Source: Blakeslea trispora
Lineage: Eukaryota; Mucoromycota; Mucoromycetes; Mucorales; Choanephoraceae
Direction: 5' to 3'
DNA length: 64,000 nucleotides
Assembly (NCBI GenBank): GCA_025331445.1
Contig: JAIWNE010000012.1
Coordinates: 124,001 to 188,000, forward strand
Below are positions 56,939-64,000 of the stretch, piece by piece. The position numbers and the translations under genes were made by a program. Within the stretch, counting starts at the first letter, position 1; every line of letters begins with the position of its first letter. The notes beneath the pieces are model-generated. The model did no database searches. It worked only from the letters and a program-made list of their open reading frames with translations, and was not told the DNA's origin.

Positions 56939-58423
56939 ACTTGAGATAAATCTCGGGTATGTTTGCTAGTTCTATAATCAAGAAAGTAAAAAGAAGAGAA
57001 AAAGAAGAAAAAGGAAAAGGATAACGAAAAAAAATATAAAGTAACTTTTAAAAAGTTATGCGATATGATTGGCTTGTTGGCTTTAATTGCAATTTAGACT
57101 TTACCTTTTATCGGTGATAGTAAAAAGGTATAATTTGAGTCGTCAGAATACATTTCCATATGTTAAGTCTCCCTTTTCAATTTTCTTTTCTTTAGTTGAC
57201 TGATTTTATGTGCCTCCTTGCTTTATACACAGAACTTAAGGTATGAATCTGCATCATAAAAGCCTTCAAAAAATATATAATGATCAACAAAAAAAAACAC
57301 GACTTTTCTTTTGTGTCATCAGAGTTGTTCTTTACTATTTATGGATCTACAATTCAAAGAGAGAGAGTTACACAATGAGTCAATTCAAACAGTTTTTTTT
57401 TTAATGAATAGAATTGGAGCTAAGACAATGTATCTTATTTCTTGTGCTCTGTTTTATGGGATGAGAAGGAAAGATACTTTAAGTTTACTGCGCTAAATGA
57501 GTATTTGATGCAATTGAACTTGTTAAAGACAGGTTCTGATCCAAGTTTTCTGTTGTTTTTTCTGTTGTTGATTAGTTTTGTTAATAGCTATCCCATACAA
57601 TAACGGAAATCGCGTCTTCAAATCTTTATTGAGCATATGCATAAAAGTAAAAACTGAAGAATCGAGAATAGAAATGCTTCTTTTCATTTCGCTAATCTAG
57701 AGCAATGATTGGAGGATTGACTATTCACAGCAATATACTGAACACCAACAGGGTACACCTGCAGAAGCCTCATCATCATCACCTCCCAGAGGAAAGACAG
57801 TCATCATCTTAAAATGAGTATTTGACATTAGTTATTTATATGTTCCCCTTATCATAGTTGATAAAAAAAAATTAGGAAAAATAATTATTCTAGGCATCAA
57901 GAACCAACGAAGGATTGCTTAATATTTGAGCGTATAAATTGCGTAGAGGCGTTGTTGTAGTATTAAAAGGAAATTATTTAAACGATTTGATGCCGTCTGC
58001 CATAACATTATGTTATAGCAAAAAATAAAATAAGATTGACCAAGTGATGTTCAGAAAAGTGGCCAAGTTTTTCAAAAAAAAAAAAAAAGTGACCAATTGA
58101 CAGTGGAAATACAGTAAAAGAAACATAGGCGTAAGTTTAGTGAGTTTTGTATAGGATTACTAAATTAAGCATTGTTTCATACATGAATCTTATTGGTCAA
58201 ATAGAGGCCCTGTTAAGAGTTAAGTGTGCACTGTCTTTGGGGTTGCCATGGCAACAAGTTATAAAAATTAAGCTTTTGGTGCTTTGTTTCACAAATATAG
58301 AAAACGAGAAGTATAAAAAGGATTATGTTTTTGTTACTTTTCTTTCTCTCTTCATTAATCAATCACAAAAAAAACTATCAATTATCAGCAAAAAACAATA
58401 CAAAAATCAAAACCAAATAAAAG
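56939..58423. other. Intergenic with one possible coding remnant
   Basis: Divergent promoter region between the PH-domain and ankyrin genes. At 57702-57818 a plus-strand frame preceded by a TAG acceptor reads SNDWRIDYSQQYTEHQQGTP and ends IILK with TGA. Its hydrophilic composition looks like a last coding exon, but no upstream exon was recognised. The rest is A/T-rich. Confidence 0.35.
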
Positions 58424-61400
58424 ATGACAAAAACTAATAATCAAAGCACAACTACTCGAAGTTCAAATCGAATCAAGGTATTCCGATCTAAAACTTTCTT
58501 TTATAGTATACTTAGCCACACTTAAATATTATACAGAACATTAAGAACTTGGGTGATGGTGAGAATTCACCAGGAGTAAGCAACCAAAGAGCTAGCACAA
58601 AGAGACTGGGAAGGGTTGTCAAGACACAATCTCCGAAGAAAAATCGCATGAAATTGATTCATGATTTCAAACGCGACAAGGCAAGTATTTAGTCTTCAAA
58701 AGAAACGATGATGAAACTAATGATCAATGCGCTCCAAATAATATAGGGAAAATACATGTATTTCGTCGAACGAGAAGGACAGAACGAATGTACTTGGGAA
58801 CTAGAAGACATGATTGAAGACTGTGACATGGTATCTCAGTATCTTCAGAAGGTTCATGATGAAGCAGGCTACATTGTTGAAAGCCGATTGAGAACCTATC
58901 AGGCTGATTATAGTACAGCTCGCTCTATGCGTATGTCAAAAGCACGTGCAATTATGACCATCAAAGACACAGCTATCTTAGAAGAAAATACAGACGACAA
59001 AGAAGATTACCGTTCCTATAAACAAAAGTCAGCTCGTAGCACCAATGGCAGCGCTAAGCAGTCCAAAAAGGAGCCTAGAAAAACTAAAGCCCAACTTCAA
59101 ATGGAAATACAAGCAGAAGAGAGAGAGAAAAGACGAAAATGGAGAGCTAAGGATGATCCTAAAGCAATCATTGGTACCTTGGATCATGTTAAGCTCAAGG
59201 ATTGTTGTTTGATGTGCGCCTCAAGCACATTCCGAGAAGCCTTAGAGAATGACAGCATGAAAGAGTTCAAAGATTCTTTCTCAGATTACTCTATACCTTA
59301 TGATACAGAACATAATCCTAGGCTTGTTGAACATGCTCTTGTGTTAGGAAAGACCGACTTTGCAGAATATGCAAAGAAACAACTAGAGAGTGAAAAGAAG
59401 TCTCATCGTCCTTCTGTTCCATCAAAGTATAAAGTATATGACAGCAATACTGGAAGCAACAGAAACCTTGGTTATTATAACAATCAAGCATACAGGTAAG
59501 CTAACAACTATCTAGATAAGAGACAAGGATACAAAGATGTCTAATGGTATTTAATGTTCTACACTTGATTAGACAAGTACAAGAATCAAGAGGAAATCGT
59601 TTAGGAAATTCTGCTTTCTATCATTCAAACGATTCTCATATTTCAAGCCCGTCTCTCAACTTAGAAAATGTGCTTACAGGAACAATTTGGGAACCACTTG
59701 TACCGCACTTTATCAATCCCTTTTTCAGTGATGACAAGGTTTTGAATGGGGTTTTTGCTAATTGCAAATGTGAACCGATTAGTTTATACCTTGCGATCAA
59801 TTCAGGAAATCGCTTCTTAGCTGGAAAAATGATGGACGAACTTGCTGAAATGGGACTTGACCACAGCTTCAATCATCTTCACAAAGAGGTTCTCAAGGTA
59901 ATACGTTTTCTACATCACACCCTCTTTTTTATTTTTTTTATTAACAGAAATCGACCTATCTAGCTTGCTCCTGGAAAACCATTAACTAAATACAAGCGTG
60001 TACAAGTAATGAAGATGGCTTCTGACGCTATGAACATAACCCCTTTCCATTGTGCTGCCATTCATCCTGATGCTTCTTATCTCGCTGAGTTTTATGAGCA
60101 AATTGATACTGCCGAAAGATTATCTGTTGATAAATATAATCGATCAGTTGCTTTCTATGCTGCAATGAGTGAAACAACTGCTTGTTTAGATTTCCTCATC
60201 CAGAAAGGGTTCAACCTGAATGTGCATGACAAATATCGTCTGACTCCGCTAATCCAGGCTGCTCGATTTGGCAAAAGCCATAATGTGGAGCGCTTGGTCA
60301 AATTGTATGAAGATACCAATCAAGAAGCTTGTGAGGCAACCTTTCATTCACCTCTTCGTAACAAAAGAACTGCCTTACATTATGCTGCATACTTTGGTCA
60401 TGACAAGACATGTAAAACGCTCATTGACTTGGGTGCACCAATAGATGTTTTAGAAACGGCAGAAAAGCAAACACCTCTGCATTTTGCTGCCAAGAACGGC
60501 CATTATCACTGTGTCAAAACCTTGATTGAAGAAGGAAAAGCAAATCCGGAAAAGGGAGACAAGTTCTCAAGAAACGCTTTGCATTTGGCTTGTATCAATG
60601 GCCATATCAATGTTGTTGAATATCTATTATCCTATGGTGTTGACGCCAATGCTCTCGACAGCTCAAGTAATTCGTCCGCTCATTATGCTGCTGCTTTTGG
60701 CTATCTCAAGATTCTCCACCTTCTTATTGAATACGGTAATGCGGACCCTTCTTGGCCCAATGTTTGGAAAAGCACACCTTGTTCTGTAGCTAACATGAAA
60801 GGTCATCTTGGTATTGTAAAATATTTAATTAACCAGTCAAGTAAGCCAATCGATGTCAACTTCAAGGATCAGAATGGGTTTTCTTTACTCCAAAGTGTGG
60901 TAAATGAAGCAGTTGAAACTGGTTCAGAAATGCACAGCAATATTGAAAAAGCTAGACTTCTTCTCTCAATTAATGCAAATCCTAATAGTACAGACATAAA
61001 TGGTAACTTTCTATTGTTTTGACTAATTGATTATCTTTTTTTATTAATGTATGACTTGACTTAGACGATACACCACTTCATACTCTGGCAAGTGACAATA
61101 CCTTCAACAGATTGTGCCCTTTGAACTGGAGATACTTCTATCCAAACAAAAAGCCATTATATAGAGATTATACTTCAAGCCCCTCTACAAGAGAAAGTCG
61201 ATTGAAGAAGCGCTCTGACATTGATGGTGTCGAATACCAAATCATGCTTGCTAAACTTCTTATAGATCATGGGGCAGACCTGAATATCAAGAACCTGGAT
61301 GGTCTGACACCTCTATCCGTTGCATGCTCCAAAAACAACAATTACCTGGTAGCTCTCTTGATTGATGCTGGTTCACACTTTTGGATTGACACCAACAATC

Positions 61401-64000
61401 AAGGCAATAACTTCTTCCATTACTTTGGACGTCTTTTGGCACGTATCGATTATATCCAACCTCATAGTGCTGCAGAAAAAGAGCGATTTGAGTTGTACAT
61501 GAAAGCTGTGGAGAAGATATGGAACTCAGTTGAAAGCAAATTGCAGCCAAACTTTGATTACGATATTGTGGTATGAATTCCTATTCACCCTTTTTCTTAA
61601 ATATCGGTACTAATTTTTTTTTTGGCAGATCAACGCTTACAACAATGAAGGTTACACTCCATTGACTTACGGAATACAACAGGCTATTAAACTACAAAAG
61701 AAATCTATCCAGACAGAGAAGTTGATGATTGCATGTGCAACTTTCAGCAAAGAAAAGCCCAAGGACTCTCAAAGTCACCTAGATCAATGGGCGAATAGCT
61801 GTGCTTTTGAAGAGCATGAAGGACTCATTGACGTTGATTTGACTCTAAGATTTACTGTTTTTGTAAGTTTAACTGGTTTTTATTTTTTCTTTACCAATTT
61901 ATACTCACATCCCTTTTTTATATTATAATATTAGCTAAGATACATGGAGAAATTTATTGAGTTGTTCCATCCAAATGTCAATGCTACAATTGCTTTGCCA
62001 AAAGACTTCAAGGAAACAAATCCCAGTAGTTATCCTAAAGATACGGCAAAATCTGCTCTACATTTGGCTTGCGAAGTTCAAGATATTGAATTGATTCTGC
62101 TCCTTATAAAACACAAAGCCGATGTCAACCAGCAAGCTGTTATCAACAACAAGATTATTACTGATCCCTTGCTTATCGCCTACCATTTAAAGAAGGATAA
62201 GAAACAAGAAATGATATCAGATAGCTCAAGAGTATTGGAGTTTATCAACAAGAGATTCGTTCTTAAAAAGCCAACTTTCAAAACAAATTGTCATCAAGTG
62301 GTAAAAACTTTGTTGAAGCACAATGCATGTCCTTTTACAATGAACATGGATGGTGTATCTCCAATTCTTAATGCAGCTTCTAAGTTGGACATCGAAAATC
62401 TTAAGCTAATGTGCTCAGTCAAGCCTTGCAAGGGTTATAATATCAATACCAAGAACAAGAAGAATGCCACGGCATTGATGTTATCAGTTGCTTCAATTGA
62501 ACATGCTTATTCTGAGAACAAAGTCAAGGGCATGAAAGCTATAGATATACTACTAAGCGCAAATGCAGATCCCAATGTTACATTCGGTTGCGGCAATACT
62601 GTGTTGATGAGAGCTATTGAAAGTTCGCATGCTACAATAGTCAAGATCATCTTAAACCGTTCCAAAGTTCCATTCAATTACGAACATCAAAACAACCGTA
62701 AGTCATCGATCATCATAACCTTATACTGTTCTAAAAAAAACATTTTAATGACTTGTATTTATATTTTCAGAATTGGAAAATGGTTTGCACATTGCTTTAA
62801 GGGAAAACAATCAAAAAATTATATCTATGTATATACTCAAACTGATGAAAGATGTACCAGACAGCAAACATATCGCAAACATGCTTGATGCCAAGCTCAG
62901 TACTCCCTTGTCCTATGCTTGTCAGAATGGAAATATTGAAGCTACCAAGCAGCTATTTGAATTATCAGCTGATCCTAACATCTATGACATTAAGTCGGTT
63001 CCACTTATTGAAGCAGTCAAGAGCTGTAACATTGACTTGGTTACTCTTCTTCTTGAGAATGGAGCAAATATTCATGCAACCGATGAAAACGGCAATTCTC
63101 CTTTACATCATGCAGTACTAGTTGAAAAGCACAATATAGTAGATGCTTTAATCAAAAAATTGGCTGACCCTAACTGCAAGAATACAAGAAAACAAACGCC
63201 ACTTCATTTATCTATCGAGTTGGTAAAGAATCAAAGAAACCGTTCCCTAAAGGTAGAAAGAATCCTGATGAAAAACGGGGCAGACTTAAATGCATTGGAT
63301 ATCTTTGGTATATTACAACATATTTGGCAACGCCTTTATCGTTGATTTTTAATGACTTTATATTAGGACGAACACCATTGCATTATGCTTTTGTCGATTG
63401 CAACACTATTCCTTTGACTAGAAATACATCTGTTATTCAAAAGAAAGTCAAGCAAATCTGTAAAGAGATGGAATCGGCAAAAGCTAGAAACCAAGAACTA
63501 CAAAGATATATCAATAGATTCAAACTCGAAGATAAAGACAGTATTTCAAAAGATATAAATACGTGGTTGGTAGAAGCAAAAACACTGGCCATCGATAGAC
63601 AATCAGCAAAGGAATCAGCCAAAGCAATCGCAAGCAAAAATGATGATATTATTGACGATAATGAGCGCAGTATTTTGGAGCCTTACGTTCGTTGTGAATT
63701 CGAAAATGTATCTAACGTTCCAGCTCGTTCGGATCCTATAGAAATAATCAAGTTTGCTTCTGAATTCAAAAACGTGAATTTTGATGTTAGCGACGAATTT
63801 GGAAGAACACCTCTTCATTATGCAGCTTGTGTCGGCGCTTTCAGTTGCACATTTATATTGGTCGATAAAGGAGTTGACGTAAATGCTTTAGATATTGACA
63901 AGGTAATACAGTCTTACTTGGACACTTGCAGCACGGCATCTGTGATTTAACTTGTTTCGTATTTGCGAGTAGAATGGCCCTATTCAATTAGCTCTTCGAA
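58424..64000 (+). CDS. Giant ankyrin-repeat protein with chromo-like N-terminus (3' end outside window)
   Basis: Predicted exons are 58424-58477, 58537-58680, 58747-59495, 59573-59897, 59964-61002, 61065-61570, 61629-61862, 61935-62697, 62771-63307, 63367-63902 and 63973 onward; over 1630 aa are present. A basic N-terminus leads to a segment resembling a chromodomain core (GKYMYFVEREGQNECTWELE). A Lys/Glu-rich coiled region follows, then a region beginning KLKDCCLMCASSTFREALEN, and from about residue 470 long ankyrin arrays (RTALHYAAYFGHDKTCKTLI, QTPLHFAAKNGHYHCVKTLI, TPLSVACSKNNNYLVALLID, GNSPLHHAVLVEKHNIVDAL, RTPLHYAACVGAF). A coiled coil (about 63430-63640) interrupts the last repeats. Intron 2 needs a GC donor (GCAAGT at 58681). 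A PARP or other catalytic domain could follow beyond the edge; that is speculation. Confidence 0.85.

Noticed and set aside
57311..57496. Small plus-strand frame upstream of the ankyrin gene
   Set aside because: Short, no recognisable motif, and interrupted by a T-run; no evidence beyond being open.
1..64000. tRNA and rRNA genes
   Set aside because: No convincing cloverleaf with A-box and B-box sequence was found by eye on either strand. A covariance-model scan would be decisive.

Overview
The window is nuclear DNA from a fungus, most probably an early-diverging one of the Mucoromycota (Mucorales-like). It is A/T-rich, its genes are densely interrupted by short (about 50-75 bp) introns with pyrimidine-rich acceptors, and it carries long poly-T and Q-rich tracts. 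The gene set is typical of fungi: a Trk potassium transporter, Spt20 of SAGA, Yaf9, fimbrin, an Isc1-type phospholipase C, Pfa4 and Erf2 palmitoyltransferases, Tim23 and an Msn2-like zinc finger. The RlmN-type radical-SAM enzyme also fits an early-diverging lineage. The species cannot be named from sequence alone. All exon models were built by hand from splice signals, reading frame and family motifs.

Layout. 0-9 kb: RlmN-like methyltransferase (+), a Glc8/inhibitor-2 protein (-), an unrecognised 206-aa protein (+), a Trk K+ transporter (-) and an Erf2-like DHHC palmitoyltransferase (-). 10.1-12.8 kb: an apparently intact DDE transposon with matching terminal repeats, TA duplications and a perfect 52-bp hairpin. 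12.8-19.1 kb: a gene desert holding a pair of near-identical 273-bp inverted repeats. 19.1-20.2 kb: an Msn2/4-like zinc-finger factor (-). 20.2-24 kb: a second desert with one copy of a small inverted-repeat element; a second copy lies in an intron at 40.6 kb. 24.0-24.9 kb: a SAM-plus-HMG-box protein (+). 26.4-29.9 kb: two convergent, otherwise diverged Nup35/Nup53-type nucleoporin genes sharing an exactly matching 426-bp block that includes an intron. 30.7-35.1 kb: fimbrin and an Isc1-type phospholipase C, both (-). 36.3-43.8 kb: Spt20 (+), an F-BAR/SH3 protein (+) and Yaf9 (-). 45.1-51.2 kb: a Sel1-repeat protein (+), Pfa4 (+), Tim23 (-) and an unrecognised 221-aa protein (+). 53.4-56.9 kb: a cold-shock-domain protein (-) and a tandem PH-domain protein (-). 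58.4 kb to the right edge: a very large ankyrin-repeat protein (+) that runs out of the window.

Common themes. Several genes concern membrane and cortex organisation (F-BAR, fimbrin, PH protein, sphingolipid phospholipase, palmitoyltransferases) or chromatin and transcription (Spt20, Yaf9, Msn2-like, SAM-HMG). There is no operon-like logic. Three convergent pairs have stop codons only 6, 29 and 39 bp apart, so their transcripts must overlap. The most unusual signals are the gene-converted nucleoporin inverted pair, the hairpin-bearing transposon, the 273-bp inverted repeats, three GC-AG introns and two microexons (9 and 10 bp).
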